Origin: Sphingomonas sp. S1-29
Lineage (GTDB): Bacteria; Pseudomonadota; Alphaproteobacteria; Sphingomonadales; Sphingomonadaceae
Assembly (NCBI RefSeq): GCF_026167545.1
Contig: NZ_CP110678.1
Location: 3,151,501 to 3,215,500, forward strand
Direction of reading: 5' to 3'
DNA length: 64,000 nt
Shown here: in pieces, positions 17,070 to 27,320 of the stretch
Numbering within the stretch: position 1 is the stretch's first letter
How the letters are laid out: every line of letters starts with the position of its first letter
Notes under the pieces: generated by a model
Seen by the model: only the letters and a program-made list of their open reading frames with translations
Told to the model about the DNA's origin: nothing
Database searches by the model: none
Position numbers and translations under genes: made by a program

Positions 17070-17884
17070 AGCGCGCGGGGCTTCTGGCGGCGTTGCTGTG
17101 CGTGGGGGCCGCTCCCGCGCCGGTGCCCTTGCGGGTGGTTTCGATCAACCCCTGCGCCGATTCGGTGCTGATGCGGGTCGCCGATCGGGGCCAGATCGCC
17201 GCCGTGAGCCATTATTCGCACGACCCTGAGGCAAGTTCGATCCCGGTGGAAATCGCGCGACGGTTCAAGGCGACGTCGGGCACTGCCGAGGAAGTGGTGG
17301 CGCTGGCCCCCGATGTGGTGCTGTCGGGCCGGCATGTCGCGCGTTCGACGATCCTGACACTGCGGCGGATGGGGGTGCGGCTGGTGCAACTCGACGTGCC
17401 GACGACGATCGCCGAGAGCGTGGCGCAGGTCCGCCTGATCGCCGACACGGTGGGCCGGCCCGAACGCGGCGCGGTGCTGGCCGAGGCGATCGAGCGATCG
17501 GTGCGCGCCGCCAAGCCAGCCGATAGCCGCGCGATCCCCGCGTTGATCTGGCAGGGCGGGGGGCTGGTGCCGGGTACCGACACGCTGTCTAGCGACATGC
17601 TGCGCGCCGGGGGGTTTCGCAACCTCAGCGCCGATTACGGCCTCAAGAACTGGGACATATTACCGCTCGAACGGCTGGTGGCGAAGCCGCCGCGCATGTT
17701 GTTGACGGTGGGCGAAGGGGAGGGGGCCGGCGACCGGCGGCTTAGCCATCCGGTGCTTCGCCCGCTTGCGCGCCACATGACCCGCGCGGCGTGGCCCGAG
17801 CGGCTGATGCATTGCGGCGGGCCGACGATCGTCGATGCGATGACTCGCCTGCGCGCAATCCGCAGCCGATTGCCCGCCGCATGA
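17066..17884 (+). CDS. btuF: Corrinoid ABC transporter, periplasmic binding protein (BtuF-like)
   Basis: A 272-residue periplasmic binding protein of the helical-backbone (cluster A-II) type. A short signal peptide ends near VGAAPAP, then RVVSINPCADSVLMRVADRGQIAAVSHYSHDPEA opens the first lobe, VVALAPDVVLSG follows, and the second lobe contains IWQGGGLVPGTDTLSSDMLRAGG. Neighbouring permease and ATPase genes and the B12 riboswitch make corrinoid the likely ligand; by fold alone it could bind siderophore or heme. The start is a TTG overlapping the cobO stop as TTGA, and no ATG fits the signal peptide as well. Confidence 0.85.
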   Translation: MKRAGLLAALLCVGAAPAPVPLRVVSINPCADSVLMRVADRGQIAAVSHYSHDPEASSIPVEIARRFKATSGTAEEVVALAPDVVLSGRHVARSTILTLRRMGVRLVQLDVPTTIAESVAQVRLIADTVGRPERGAVLAEAIERSVRAAKPADSRAIPALIWQGGGLVPGTDTLSSDMLRAGGFRNLSADYGLKNWDILPLERLVAKPPRMLLTVGEGEGAGDRRLSHPVLRPLARHMTRAAWPERLMHCGGPTIVDAMTRLRAIRSRLPAA

Positions 17885-18840
17885 GGCTGAACCTGACGCT
17901 GGCCGTCGGCATCGCCTTTGCGGTGGTTCTTTCGCTGATCGCGGGGAAGGTGTGGTTGCCCGCCGAAGCTTGGCGCGTGGGCGATCCGCGCTTCCTCATC
18001 ATCTTCGAACTGCGGATGCCGCGCACCGTGCTGGCGCTGGCGATCGGCGCGGCGCTTGGGCTGTCGGGCGCGGCGATGCAGGGCTATCTTCGCAATCCGC
18101 TCGCCGATCCGGGGCTGTTCGGGGTGTCGGCGGGGGCGGCGCTGGGGGCGGTGCTGTCGATGTTCTTTGGCTTTGCGCTGTCGGCCTGGCTGCTGCCTGC
18201 CTTTGCGCTGACCGGCGCGGCGGCGACGATGACGTTGCTGGCATTGCTGGCTGGCCGATCGGCGAGCGTGCTGGTGTTCACGCTGGCGGGGGTGATCGTG
18301 TCGAGCGTCGCAGGGTCGATGACCGCGCTCGCCATCAGCCTTGCCCCTACGCCCTTCGCCGCGAGCGAGATCGTGACCTGGCTGATGGGCGCGCTCACCG
18401 ATCGTAGCTGGGACGACGTGCTGCTGGCGCTGCCGATCATCGGCGTCGGCGCGGCGTGCATCGCCTTTACCGGGCGCGCGCTTGACGTGTTGACGCTGGG
18501 TGAGGCGGCGGCGCGGTCGATGGGGGTCGATCGCCTGCGGCTGCAATGGCTGATCGTTGTCGGCGTCGGGCTGTGCGTCGGCGCGTCGGTGGCGGCGGCG
18601 GGAATCATCGGTTTCGTCGGGCTGATCGTGCCGCATCTGGTGCGCCCGTTCGTCGGCAACCGGCCATCGGCGACGCTGCTCCCCTCGGCGCTGGGCGGCG
18701 CGCTGCTGCTGCTGCTTGCCGACAGTCTGGTACGCGCCGCGCCGACGGTGAGCGAATTGCGGCTGGGGATCGCGATGTCGATGCTGGGCGGGCCGTTCTT
18801 CCTGGTGTTGCTGGTGCGGATGCGAAGGAAGCTGGCATGA
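17881..18840 (+). CDS. btuC: Corrinoid ABC transporter permease (FecCD family)
   Basis: A 319-residue permease with about nine to ten membrane helices. FecCD signatures are LRMPRTVLALAIGAALGLSGAAMQGYLRNPLADPGLFGVSAGAALGA in pieces near residues 42-90, MGALTDRSWDDV, LGEAAARSMGV (the coupling region for the ATPase), and the late GIIGFVGLIVPHLVRPFVG. It pairs with the binding protein and ATPase on either side, coupled by ATGA overlaps at both ends. Substrate assignment to corrinoids rests on the operon. Confidence 0.92.
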   Translation: MRLNLTLAVGIAFAVVLSLIAGKVWLPAEAWRVGDPRFLIIFELRMPRTVLALAIGAALGLSGAAMQGYLRNPLADPGLFGVSAGAALGAVLSMFFGFALSAWLLPAFALTGAAATMTLLALLAGRSASVLVFTLAGVIVSSVAGSMTALAISLAPTPFAASEIVTWLMGALTDRSWDDVLLALPIIGVGAACIAFTGRALDVLTLGEAAARSMGVDRLRLQWLIVVGVGLCVGASVAAAGIIGFVGLIVPHLVRPFVGNRPSATLLPSALGGALLLLLADSLVRAAPTVSELRLGIAMSMLGGPFFLVLLVRMRRKLA

Positions 18841-19610
18841 CCGGGTTGCTGGTTCGCGAGCTGCGGCTGTCGCTTGGCGGCGCGGCGGTGCTCGGCGGGA
18901 TCGACGCCGGCTTCGCGCGCGGGCGGGTGGCGGCGGTGCTGGGGCCGAACGGCGCGGGCAAAAGCAGCCTGCTCGCCTGTCTCGCCAGCCTGCGCGCGCC
19001 CGACAGCGGCACGATTACCCTCGACGGGCAGGCGCTGGCGGCGATCGACCCGCGCGATCGCGCGCGGCGGATCGGGCTGCTGCCGCAGACCGCCGATGTC
19101 CATTGGGACGTCGATGTCGCGACCTTGGTGGCGCTGGGCCGCTATCCCCGGCGCGGACGCTGGGGCGAGAGCGAGCAGGATCGCGCGGCGGTGGTGCGCG
19201 CGATGGCGGCGACCGACGTGACACGCTTCGCCGATCGCCGGGTCGAGACGCTGTCCGGGGGCGAGCGCGGGCGGGTGCTGCTGGCGCGGGTGCTGGCGGG
19301 CGAGCCCGAATGGCTGCTTGCCGATGAACCGCTCGCCAGCCTCGACCCTGCGCACCAGCTCGACGTGCTCGATCGGCTGCGCGCGGTGGCGGGCGAGGGG
19401 GCTGGGGTCGTGGTGGTGCTTCACGACCTGAACCAGGCGGCGCGGGTGGCCGATGATGTCGTGCTGATGCGCGGCGGGCGGATCGTTGCGGCGGGGGCAC
19501 CTGAAGCCGTGCTGACGCCGGCGCTGATCGCGCAGACTTACGGCGTCGAGGCGCATGTCGGGCACACGCCCCAGGGGCAGCGCTATGTGATCCCGGTGCG
19601 GCGGACGTGA
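18837..19610 (+). CDS. btuD: Corrinoid ABC transporter ATP-binding protein
   Basis: A 257-residue ABC ATPase. Walker A is GPNGAGKSS near residue 37, the Q-loop is in GLLPQTADVHWD, the signature is LSGGERGRVLLARVL, Walker B is LLADEPLASLDP, and the switch His is in VVVLHDLNQAA. The MRGGRIVAAGAPEAVLTPALIAQTYGV tail is typical of siderophore/B12 importer ATPases. ATGA overlap with btuC; the end overlaps cbiB. Confidence 0.94.
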   Translation: MTGLLVRELRLSLGGAAVLGGIDAGFARGRVAAVLGPNGAGKSSLLACLASLRAPDSGTITLDGQALAAIDPRDRARRIGLLPQTADVHWDVDVATLVALGRYPRRGRWGESEQDRAAVVRAMAATDVTRFADRRVETLSGGERGRVLLARVLAGEPEWLLADEPLASLDPAHQLDVLDRLRAVAGEGAGVVVVLHDLNQAARVADDVVLMRGGRIVAAGAPEAVLTPALIAQTYGVEAHVGHTPQGQRYVIPVRRT

Positions 19611-20524
19611 TGCTTGGCCGCGAGGAACAATTGCTCGCGGCGCTGATCGTCGAGGCGGCGGTCGGCTATCCGGCGGCGGTGTATCGGCGGATCGGCCATC
19701 CGGTGACCTGGATCGGCGCGCTGATCGCGGCGATCGAGGTGCGGATGAACCGTGGCGGCTGGGGTGCGCGGCGGGTTTCGGGATGCGCGTTGCTCGCGGT
19801 GTTGGCGCTGGTGGCGGGCGGTGCAGGCTGGGCGATCGAGGAGGTCGCAGGCGCGGCAGTTATCGTGCTGCTGGCGACCACTGGCCTTGCGCAGCGCAGC
19901 CTGTACGATCATGTCGCGGCGGTGCTGAAGCCGCTGGCGGCTGGCGATATTGCGGACGCGCGGGGGGCGCTGGCGATGATCGTCGGGCGCGACACTGCGT
20001 CGCTTGACGAAGCGGGGATCGCCACCGGCGCGATCGAGAGCCTGGCCGAAAGCTTCTGCGACGGGGTCGTCGCACCCGCTTTCTGGTTCGCGGTTGCCGG
20101 ATTGCCGGGGCTGGCGATCTGCAAGGCGATCAACACCGCCGACAGCATGGTTGGCCATCGCGACGCGCGCTACGCCGCGTTCGGCTGGGCCTGCGCGCGC
20201 GCCGATGACGTGGTGAACTGGCTGCCGGCGCGGCTGTCGGGGGCGATGCTCTGTGTTGTCGGGGGCGGCGGCTGGCGGACGATGCTGCGCGATGCCCGCG
20301 CGCATGCTTCGCCCAATGGCGGCTGGCCCGAAGCGGCGATGGCGGGGGCGCTGGGCGTCCGGCTCGGCGGCCCGGTCAGCTATGACGGCGAAGCGGCGGC
20401 GCGGGCGTGGCTTGGGCAGGGCCGTGCGCCCGACGCCCGCGATCTGCGCCGCGCGCTGGCGATGTATCTGCGCGCCTGCCTGTTGCTGTGGGGAATTGTG
20501 GGAGTGCTCGCATGGCTACGGTGA
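19607..20524 (+). CDS. cbiB: Adenosylcobinamide-phosphate synthase
   Basis: A membrane enzyme (CbiB/CobD) that attaches aminopropanol phosphate to adenosylcobyric acid. It has 305 residues and several hydrophobic segments. Family blocks include [18 protein letters not shown] near the start, [73 protein letters not shown], and [22 protein letters not shown]. The start is either GTG 19607 (GTGA overlap with btuD) or ATG 19610. It overlaps cobQ by 13 bases. Confidence 0.94.
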   Translation: MMLGREEQLLAALIVEAAVGYPAAVYRRIGHPVTWIGALIAAIEVRMNRGGWGARRVSGCALLAVLALVAGGAGWAIEEVAGAAVIVLLATTGLAQRSLYDHVAAVLKPLAAGDIADARGALAMIVGRDTASLDEAGIATGAIESLAESFCDGVVAPAFWFAVAGLPGLAICKAINTADSMVGHRDARYAAFGWACARADDVVNWLPARLSGAMLCVVGGGGWRTMLRDARAHASPNGGWPEAAMAGALGVRLGGPVSYDGEAAARAWLGQGRAPDARDLRRALAMYLRACLLLWGIVGVLAWLR

Positions 20525-21981
20525 TGTTGCAGGGCACTGGCTCCGACGTCGGCAAATCGGTGCTGGTCGCGGGGCTATGCCGGCTGTTCGCCAATCGTGG
20601 GCTTACGGTTCGCCCGTTCAAGCCGCAGAACATGTCGAACAACGCCGCCGTCACCCAGCCCGACGCCAATGGCCGGCGCGGCGAGATCGGGCGCGCGCAG
20701 GCGTTGCAAGCACTCGCCTGCCGCACCGCGCCGACGATCGACATGAACCCGGTGCTGATCAAGCCGCAATCCGATGTCGGCGCGCAGGTGATCGTGCATG
20801 GCCAGGTGCGCGGCCAGTTCGCGGCGCGCGATTATCAGGCGGCCAAGGTTTCACTGCTGGGCGCGGTGCTCGACTCCTATGCGCGCCTGTCGGCCGAATG
20901 CGACCTGGTGATCGTCGAGGGTGCGGGCAGCCCCGCCGAGACCAATTTGCGCGCCGGGGACATCGCCAATATGGGTTTCGCCCGCCCCGCGCGGGTGCCG
21001 GTGGTGCTGGTGGGCGACATTGATCGTGGCGGGGTGATCGCCTCGCTGGTCGGCACCCATGCGGTGCTCGATGCCGAGGATGCCGCGATGATCCGGGGGT
21101 TCCTGATCAACAAGTTCCGCGGCGACGTGGCGCTGTTTGACGATGGGCTGCGCGAGATCGAACGGCGTACCGGCTGGCCCGGCCTTGGCGTGATCCCCTG
21201 GCTCGCCGCCGCGCGCTCGCTGCCTGCCGAGGATGCGGTGGTTCTCGATTCGGCCGCGTCGGGCGAGGGCGCGGTGGTGATCGCGGTGCCGATGCTGTCG
21301 CGGATCGCCAATTTCGACGATTTCGATGCACTCGCCGCCGAACCTGGCGTGCGGCTGGTGATGGTGCCGCCCGGATCGCCGCTCCCCGCCGACGCTGCGC
21401 TGGTGATCCTGCCGGGGACCAAGGCGACGATCGCCGATCTGGGCTTTTTGCGCGCGCAGGGGTGGGACATCGACCTGGCCGGGCATGTCCGGCGCGGCGG
21501 GCAGGTGCTGGGGATTTGCGGCGGCTATCAGATGCTGGGGGCGACGATCGCCGATCCCGATGGGGTCGAGGGGACGCCGGGTCAGGTCGCGGGGCTGGGG
21601 CTGTTGCCGGTCGATACCGTGCTGACCGGCGACAAAAGGCTCGAGGACGTGACCGGCATCAGCATCGCCGATGCCGCCGCCTTTGCCGGCTATGAAATCC
21701 ATGCCGGGCGCACCAGCACCGCGCCGGGGACGCCGCCGATGCTGCGCTTCGCCGATGGCGGCGAGGATGGCGCGGTGCTCGGCAAGATCGCTGGCTGCTA
21801 TGTCCACCGCCTGTTCGATCACCCCGCACAGCGCGCCGCGTTGCTCGCGCGGCTGGGTGCTGCGTCGAACGGCATCCACGAAACCGCGCGAGTCGATGCC
21901 GCGCTCGATTCGCTCGCCGCCGCGCTCGACCGCGTGGTCGATGCCGACCGTCTGCTCACTATCGCAAGGACTGCCGCATGA
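20512..21981 (+). CDS. cobQ: Cobyric acid synthase (glutamine-hydrolysing)
   Basis: It amidates the four remaining carboxylates of adenosylcobyrinic acid a,c-diamide. It has 489 residues. The N-terminal dethiobiotin-synthetase-like ATPase has the P-loop [15 protein letters not shown] and [12 protein letters not shown], then [19 protein letters not shown]. The C-terminal glutamine amidotransferase domain has the catalytic Cys in [11 protein letters not shown] and a late YEIHAGRT and CYVHRLFDH. Its presence with CbiB indicates that cobyric-acid-type precursors can be used as well as cobinamide. ATG 20512 lies inside the end of cbiB; the end overlaps cobT by four bases. Confidence 0.96.
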   Translation: MATVMLQGTGSDVGKSVLVAGLCRLFANRGLTVRPFKPQNMSNNAAVTQPDANGRRGEIGRAQALQALACRTAPTIDMNPVLIKPQSDVGAQVIVHGQVRGQFAARDYQAAKVSLLGAVLDSYARLSAECDLVIVEGAGSPAETNLRAGDIANMGFARPARVPVVLVGDIDRGGVIASLVGTHAVLDAEDAAMIRGFLINKFRGDVALFDDGLREIERRTGWPGLGVIPWLAAARSLPAEDAVVLDSAASGEGAVVIAVPMLSRIANFDDFDALAAEPGVRLVMVPPGSPLPADAALVILPGTKATIADLGFLRAQGWDIDLAGHVRRGGQVLGICGGYQMLGATIADPDGVEGTPGQVAGLGLLPVDTVLTGDKRLEDVTGISIADAAAFAGYEIHAGRTSTAPGTPPMLRFADGGEDGAVLGKIAGCYVHRLFDHPAQRAALLARLGAASNGIHETARVDAALDSLAAALDRVVDADRLLTIARTAA

Positions 21982-22991
21982 TCGACGAAGCCGCCGCCTG
22001 GGACCATCTCGACGCGCTTGCCAAACCGCGCCGGAGCCTGGGGAAGCTTGAAGCGCTGGCGGTGCGGCTGGCCTGCATCCAGCAGCGGCTCGATCCGGTT
22101 ACGCGCCCGCGCCGCATCGTGCTGTTCGCCGCCGATCACGGCGTCGTCGCCCAAGGGGTGTCGGCCTGGCCCAGCGACGTCACCGGGCTGATGGTGGCGA
22201 CGATCGCGATGGGCCGCGCGGCTAGCAACGCACTGGCGGCGGCACATGGTTGCGACTTGCGGCTGGTCGATATGGGGGTGGCATCGCCGCCGGGCGGGGC
22301 GATGCCCGATCATTTCCGCGATGCGTCGCTGGGCAAGGGCAGCGCCGATCTGGCGACCGGCCCCGCGCTGACGCTCGAACAGTTCGACGCGGCCTGGGGT
22401 GTGGGAGCCGAGGAGGCCGAACGCGCGGTGCAGGCGGGGGTCGCGGTGTTGATCGCGGGTGAAATGGGTATCGGCAACACCACGCCAGCCGCCTGCCTCA
22501 CCGCGTTGCTGGCCGACGTCGCGACCGAAACGGCGGTGGGACCGGGGGCAGGGGCCGATGCCGAGGTGCAGGCGATCAAGCAGCGCGTCGTGCGCGAAGC
22601 CGTCGTGCGCGCCCGCAGCGAGGCCGATCCGCGTGCCGCCATCGCCTCGGTCGCCGGGTTCGAGATCGCGGCGATGGCGGGCTATTTCGCAGCCGGTGCT
22701 GCGGCGGGGGCGACGCTGTTGCTCGACGGCTATGTCGCCACCGCCGCCGCGCTGATTGCCGAGCGGCTGGCTCCGGGCACCGCGCGCGCGATGATAGCCG
22801 CGCATCGTTCGGCCGAGCCGGGGCATGGCGCCGCGCTCGCGCATCTGGGGCTCGAGCCGCTGCTCGATTGGGAGATGCGGCTGGGCGAGGGCACCGGCGC
22901 GCTGGTGGCGCTGCCGTTGCTCGACAGTGCCGCGGCGATCCTGTGCGATGTCGCATCGCTCGCCGATCTGGGGGTGGGGCGTGCCGACTGA
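21978..22991 (+). CDS. cobT: Nicotinate-nucleotide--dimethylbenzimidazole phosphoribosyltransferase
   Basis: It makes alpha-ribazole phosphate, the activated lower ligand of cobalamin. It has 337 residues. Typical blocks are [42 protein letters not shown], the conserved [55 protein letters not shown] in pieces, and [37 protein letters not shown] overlap with cobQ. No bluB-type dimethylbenzimidazole synthase is in the window. Confidence 0.96.
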   Translation: MIDEAAAWDHLDALAKPRRSLGKLEALAVRLACIQQRLDPVTRPRRIVLFAADHGVVAQGVSAWPSDVTGLMVATIAMGRAASNALAAAHGCDLRLVDMGVASPPGGAMPDHFRDASLGKGSADLATGPALTLEQFDAAWGVGAEEAERAVQAGVAVLIAGEMGIGNTTPAACLTALLADVATETAVGPGAGADAEVQAIKQRVVREAVVRARSEADPRAAIASVAGFEIAAMAGYFAAGAAAGATLLLDGYVATAAALIAERLAPGTARAMIAAHRSAEPGHGAALAHLGLEPLLDWEMRLGEGTGALVALPLLDSAAAILCDVASLADLGVGRAD

Positions 22992-23769
22992 GGCGCCGGG
23001 CTGGGCACCGCCGCTGCTGGCGGTGCAGTTCCTGACGCGAATCCCGGTGCCGATGACCGCGCGGCTGTCGCGCGAGCAGGTCGTCGACGGGCTTGCGCGC
23101 GCGGTCGGCTGGTTTCCTGCGGTCGGCACGTTGGTTGGCTGCGTCACTGCGGCGGTGGCGGTTTCGGCGAGCGCGGTGTGGCCGGTGCCGGTGGCGGTGG
23201 TGCTGGCGCTGATCGTCGAGGCACTGCTGACCGGCGCGTTTCACGAGGATGCGGTCGCCGATTTCTGCGACGCATTCGGCGGCGGGCTGACATCGGAGGA
23301 TGTGCGGCGGATCATGAAGGACAGCCGCATCGGCAGCTATGGCGCGGTCGGGCTGGTGCTGGCGATCAGTTTGCGCGTGGGGACGATGATTGCGCTGGTG
23401 CAGGCACTGCCGCCGGTCGAGGCGTTCGTGGCGATCGTCGCGGCGGCGACTTTCGGGCGGCTGCTGGTGGTGGCGACGATGGCGGCGATCGACCCTGCGC
23501 CGGCGGGGACGGGGCTCGCCAAGGACATCGGCGCGGTTACCGATATCCGGCGGCTGGGGTTCGCGGTGCTGGTCGCGCTGCCGGGGTTGGTTTGGTTCGC
23601 GGTGATCGATCCGGCTGCCTTGCTGTTCGCCTGCCTCGCGGCGGGTGCGTTTCTGTGGTGGTTCCGTCGGCTGCTGCGGCGGCGGATCGGCGGCAGCACC
23701 GGCGACTGCCTCGGCTTCGCGGCCTATGCCGGGCAGCTGATCGCACTGCTGGCGGCGAGCGCGGCGTGA
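22981..23769 (+). CDS. cobS: Adenosylcobinamide-GDP ribazoletransferase (cobalamin synthase)
   Basis: A membrane enzyme that joins adenosylcobinamide-GDP with alpha-ribazole phosphate, the last assembly step; it is called cobV in Pseudomonas usage. It has 262 residues and about six hydrophobic segments. The family acidic motif appears as HEDAVADFCDAFGGG, and MKDSRIGSYGAVGLVL, VLVALPGLVWF and a final RRRIGGSTGDCLGFAAYAGQL match CobS. The start GTG 22981 overlaps the cobT end by 11 bases, and no ATG gives a full N-terminus. The next gene starts in a GTGA overlap. Confidence 0.93.
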   Translation: MPTEAPGWAPPLLAVQFLTRIPVPMTARLSREQVVDGLARAVGWFPAVGTLVGCVTAAVAVSASAVWPVPVAVVLALIVEALLTGAFHEDAVADFCDAFGGGLTSEDVRRIMKDSRIGSYGAVGLVLAISLRVGTMIALVQALPPVEAFVAIVAAATFGRLLVVATMAAIDPAPAGTGLAKDIGAVTDIRRLGFAVLVALPGLVWFAVIDPAALLFACLAAGAFLWWFRRLLRRRIGGSTGDCLGFAAYAGQLIALLAASAA

Positions 23770-24302
23770 TCCTGCTGGTGCGCCATCCCGCCGTGGCGCG
23801 CGCGTGGGCGGGGCGCTGCTATGGGGTGAGCGATGTCGGGCTGAGCCGGGCGGGGGCGATGCAGATGCACGCGCTGCTGCCCGCGCTGGTTGCGTGGGGG
23901 CCGACGCAGATCGTCCATTCGGGGCTGCGCCGCGCTGCGGTGCTGGCGGAGGCGGTGGCGAAGGCTTCGGGCGCGCCGATCGCGGTCGACCCCCGCTGGC
24001 GCGAACGCGATTTCGGCGCGTGGGAGGGGCGAAGCTGGCAGGCAATCTATCGCGCCACTGGCAACGCGATGGACGGGATGATCGACGCCCCCGACAGCTT
24101 CCGCCCCGGCGGCGGGGAAACGACCAGCGAACTCGCTGCCCGCGCGGTTGCTGGCTGCGACGCGCTGCCTGCAGGCCGCGTGCTGGTGGTGAGCCATGGC
24201 GGCCCGATCGCGGCGTTGCTGGGAAGCAGAGCGGGTGCGCCCCCGCGCGATTGGCTGAAGCTGGTCCCGCCGACGGGCGGAACCGCGCGACTGCGGCGGT
24301 AA
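23766..24302 (+). CDS. cobC: Histidine phosphatase, probable alpha-ribazole phosphatase
   Basis: A 178-residue phosphoglycerate-mutase-like protein, last gene of the B12 operon. The catalytic motif is LLVRHPAVAR near residue 5, with RHP in place of the usual RHG. Further conserved parts are GVSDVGLSRAGAMQM, SGLRRAAVLAEAVA, WRERDFGAWEGRSW, and the second catalytic His in VLVVSHGGPIAALLG. In this operon the likely role is removing the phosphate from alpha-ribazole or cobalamin phosphate. The start is a GTG overlapping the cobS stop (GTGA). Confidence 0.88.
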   Translation: MILLVRHPAVARAWAGRCYGVSDVGLSRAGAMQMHALLPALVAWGPTQIVHSGLRRAAVLAEAVAKASGAPIAVDPRWRERDFGAWEGRSWQAIYRATGNAMDGMIDAPDSFRPGGGETTSELAARAVAGCDALPAGRVLVVSHGGPIAALLGSRAGAPPRDWLKLVPPTGGTARLRR

Positions 24303-24341
24303 CTCACCGCGCGCGCCCGAAGATTCATAAAATAAGAAAAA

Positions 24342-24418
24342 TGGTCGGGGAAAGAGGATTCGAACCTCCGGCCCCTGCCTCCCGAAGGCAGTGCTCTACC
24401 AGGCTGAGCTATCCCCCG
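24342..24418 (-). tRNA. tRNA-Pro, anticodon CGG
   Basis: On the minus strand a 77-base cloverleaf begins CGGGGGATAGCTCAGCC and ends TTCCCCGACCA, so CCA is encoded. The acceptor arm CGGGGGA pairs with TTCCCCG with one wobble. The anticodon loop TTCGGGA sits in a CTGCC/GGCAG stem, giving CGG (proline), and GGTTCGAATCC is the T-loop region. Confidence 0.97.
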
Positions 24419-24507
24419 ACCGGGGCGCTTGTCCGGCGATGCCGGCCAGCGAGCCGCGGCATATATCACCATGGTCGCGGTTTTCAAGCGTCGCGTTGCG
24501 CGCCGGC

Positions 24508-25344
24508 TCAGCGCGCGACTGGCGCCGCCTCCGAGGCGTTTTCGGGCAGGCCACCCATCTCGGTCACCAGCTTGGTATAGGCATCGAGATAGGCGAGCAC
24601 GATGACCTGGCCGATCTCGGTATTCTGGTAGCCGCCGCCCGCGGCGCCGAACGCCCCGCCGCTGCCGAATGCGCCGCCGCCCACACCGAAGCTGAGGTCG
24701 CTCTTGCGGGCATAGCCTTCGGTCAGCACTTCTTCCTCGGTGGTCCGGGCGTTGACGATCGACAGCGTGACGTTCGCCTCGGCCTTGCGGGTGTTGATCC
24801 CGCCGGCGATCGCGCCGACCCCGCCCAGGATCCCGCGGCTACGGCCGAGCAAGCCGCCGAGCACGCCGCCCACGGCGTTGCCGCCCGAATTGGCGTTCGA
24901 GGTCACGATGTCGGGCTGGAGGAAATAATCCGCCGCCTTCACCTGCGCGCGGCCGAGGTTCGAATTGTCCTGCAATTCGCCCTGGTCGGCCAGCGCGCGT
25001 TCCATCGCGCGGCTCTGCATGCTGCGCCCGCGATTGACCATGGTGAAGCACCCCGATTGCTGGACGAACACGCGCAGGATCGCCTCGGGGCTGCCGAGGT
25101 TGAATTCGCGCCACCATTGATTGTCGGGCTCAACGATCGCGACGGTGCCGAGCTTGCGGGTGCAGCGCGGCACCTGTCGCATCGCGCGTTCCTGATCCTT
25201 GCGTCCCGAAGACGCACCGCGGGTGGTGCCGTCGCGGTTCTGGCGGCCCGAAGAGGTCGCGGTCTGCGCCTCGGCGGGCACCGCGAGCAAGGGTGTGGTG
25301 GCGAGCAGCGCGGCGATGGCGGCGGCGGAAGACAGGTTGCGCAT
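24508..25344 (-). CDS. CsgG/HfaB-family secreted protein
   Basis: A 278-residue exported protein. The signal peptide is MRNLSSAAAIAALLATTPLLAVPAEAQ. A basic, Gly/Ser/Thr-rich stretch follows, and then a CsgG-like domain from about residue 60 (KLGTVAIVEPDNQWW, ILRVFVQQSGCFTMVNRGRSMQSRAMERAL, KAADYFLQPDI). Near 150-170 a Gly/Leu-rich GGVLGGLLGRSRGILGGVGAIAGG segment may be amphipathic, and it ends with GQVIVLAYLDAYTKLVTEMGG. It lacks a lipobox Cys. CsgG relatives form outer-membrane secretion channels for curli or holdfast, but no curli genes are nearby, so the role is open. Confidence 0.8.
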   Translation of the reverse strand: MRNLSSAAAIAALLATTPLLAVPAEAQTATSSGRQNRDGTTRGASSGRKDQERAMRQVPRCTRKLGTVAIVEPDNQWWREFNLGSPEAILRVFVQQSGCFTMVNRGRSMQSRAMERALADQGELQDNSNLGRAQVKAADYFLQPDIVTSNANSGGNAVGGVLGGLLGRSRGILGGVGAIAGGINTRKAEANVTLSIVNARTTEEEVLTEGYARKSDLSFGVGGGAFGSGGAFGAAGGGYQNTEIGQVIVLAYLDAYTKLVTEMGGLPENASEAAPVAR

Positions 25345-25520
25345 GTGGACAACTCCCCTGAAGTCGATGGTACGCCAGCGAACAGGGGCGATCGCCCGGC
25401 GTGCTGCATATCAGACCGGATTGCGCCGCGCGAGCGGGAACGAAAGCCCGTTTTGGCAAGCGCCCGCGAAGCTGCTATCGGGCCGCCAACTCCTCGAATT
25501 TCGGAAATGACCCAGGCATC

Positions 25521-27317
25521 GTGGCAACCCCTCTCGACAAGATCCGCAACTTCTCGATCATCGCGCATATCGATCACGGCAAATCGACTCTCGCCGACCG
25601 GCTGATCCAGCGCACCGGCGGGCTTACCGAGCGCGAAATGTCGGCGCAGGTGCTCGACAATATGGACATCGAGAAGGAACGCGGAATCACGATCAAGGCG
25701 CAGACGGTGCGCCTCGACTGGAAGGGCTATGTCCTCAATCTAATGGACACGCCCGGGCATGTCGATTTCGCCTATGAAGTTTCGCGCAGCCTGGCGGCGT
25801 GCGAGGGCGCGTTGCTGGTGGTCGATGCGGCGCAAGGCGTCGAGGCACAGACGCTGGCCAACGTCTATCAGTCGATCGAGCATGACCATGAAATCGTGCC
25901 GGTGATCAACAAGATCGACCTGCCCGCCGCCGAACCCGAAAAGGTGCGCGCCGAGATCGAGGACGTGATCGGCATCGACGCCAGCCGCGCGGTGCTCGCC
26001 AGCGCCAAATCGGGGATCGGCATCGAGGAAATCCTCGACGCGATCGTCGAACGAATCCCGCCACCCAAGGGCGATGCCGATGCGCCACTGAAGGCGATGC
26101 TGGTCGATAGCTGGTACGACCCGTATCTGGGCGTCGTGATCCTGGTGCGCGTCATGGAAGGGACGCTGAAGAAGGGCCAGCAGATCAAGTTCATGCAGGC
26201 GGGCACCGTCCACCTGATCGACCGCGTCGGCTGCTTCCGGCCAAAGATCGAGCAGTTGACCGACCTTGGCGTCGGCGAAATCGGCTTCATCACCGCGCAG
26301 ATCAAGGACGTGGCGCAGGCGCGCGTCGGCGACACGCTGACCGATGCCAAGCGCCCTGCCGCGCAGGCGCTCGAGGGGTTCAAGGAAGTTCAGCCGGTGG
26401 TGTTCTGCGGGCTGTTCCCGGTCGATGCCAACGACTTCGAGAAACTGCGCGAATCGATCAGCAAGCTTCGGCTGAACGATGCGTCGTTCAGCTTCGAGAT
26501 GGAGACGTCGGCCGCGTTGGGCTTTGGCTATCGCTGCGGCTTCCTGGGGCTGCTGCATCTGGAAATCATCCAGGAGCGGCTGACGCGCGAATATGACCTC
26601 GACCTCATCACCACCGCGCCCAGCGTGGTGTACGAGATCGACCTGACGCATGGCGGCGGTCATATCGAACTGCACAACCCCGCCGACATGCCCGATCCGA
26701 GCAAGATCGAGACGATCAGCGAACCGTGGATCAACGCGACGATCTATGTGCCCGACGAATATCTGGGGTCGATCCTGAAATTGTGCCAGGATCGGCGCGG
26801 TATTCAGAAGAACCTCACCTATGTCGGCGGGCGCGCGCAGGCGACCTATGAGCTGCCGCTCAACGAAGTGGTGTTCGATTTCTACGACCGGCTGAAGTCG
26901 CTGTCGAAGGGCTATGCGAGCTTCGATTACCAGCAGATCGGCTATCGCGAGGGCGATCTGGTGAAGATGGGCATCCTGGTCAACGAAGAGCCGGTCGATG
27001 CGCTGAGCATGATCGTCCACCGTTCTACCGCCGAAGTGCGCGGTCGCGGCATGGTCGAGCGGCTCAAGGAGCTGATCCCGCGCCATTTGTTCAAGATCCC
27101 GATCCAGGCGGCGATCGGCGGCAAGGTGATCGCGCGCGAGACGATCAGCGCGATGCGCAAGGACGTGACCGCGAAATGCTATGGCGGCGACGCGACGCGC
27201 AAGCGCAAGCTGCTCGACAAGCAGAAGAAGGGCAAGGCGAAGATGCGCGAATATGGGAGCGTCAGCATCCCGCAGGAGGCTTTCATCGCGGCGCTTCGGA
27301 TGGGGGATGAGACCTGA
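25521..27317 (+). CDS. lepA: Elongation factor 4 (ribosome back-translocating GTPase LepA)
   Basis: A translational GTPase of 598 residues. The G1 motif is in [18 protein letters not shown], the switch region is [14 protein letters not shown]3 is [10 protein letters not shown]4 is VINKIDLP, and the LepA-specific C-terminal domain has [34 protein letters not shown] and [20 protein letters not shown]. The start GTG 25521 ([13 protein letters not shown]) gives the standard N-terminus; earlier in-frame Met codons would add about 40 unrelated residues. It is divergent from the CsgG-like gene. Confidence 0.97.
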   Translation: MATPLDKIRNFSIIAHIDHGKSTLADRLIQRTGGLTEREMSAQVLDNMDIEKERGITIKAQTVRLDWKGYVLNLMDTPGHVDFAYEVSRSLAACEGALLVVDAAQGVEAQTLANVYQSIEHDHEIVPVINKIDLPAAEPEKVRAEIEDVIGIDASRAVLASAKSGIGIEEILDAIVERIPPPKGDADAPLKAMLVDSWYDPYLGVVILVRVMEGTLKKGQQIKFMQAGTVHLIDRVGCFRPKIEQLTDLGVGEIGFITAQIKDVAQARVGDTLTDAKRPAAQALEGFKEVQPVVFCGLFPVDANDFEKLRESISKLRLNDASFSFEMETSAALGFGYRCGFLGLLHLEIIQERLTREYDLDLITTAPSVVYEIDLTHGGGHIELHNPADMPDPSKIETISEPWINATIYVPDEYLGSILKLCQDRRGIQKNLTYVGGRAQATYELPLNEVVFDFYDRLKSLSKGYASFDYQQIGYREGDLVKMGILVNEEPVDALSMIVHRSTAEVRGRGMVERLKELIPRHLFKIPIQAAIGGKVIARETISAMRKDVTAKCYGGDATRKRKLLDKQKKGKAKMREYGSVSIPQEAFIAALRMGDET

Positions 27318-27320
27318 TCT

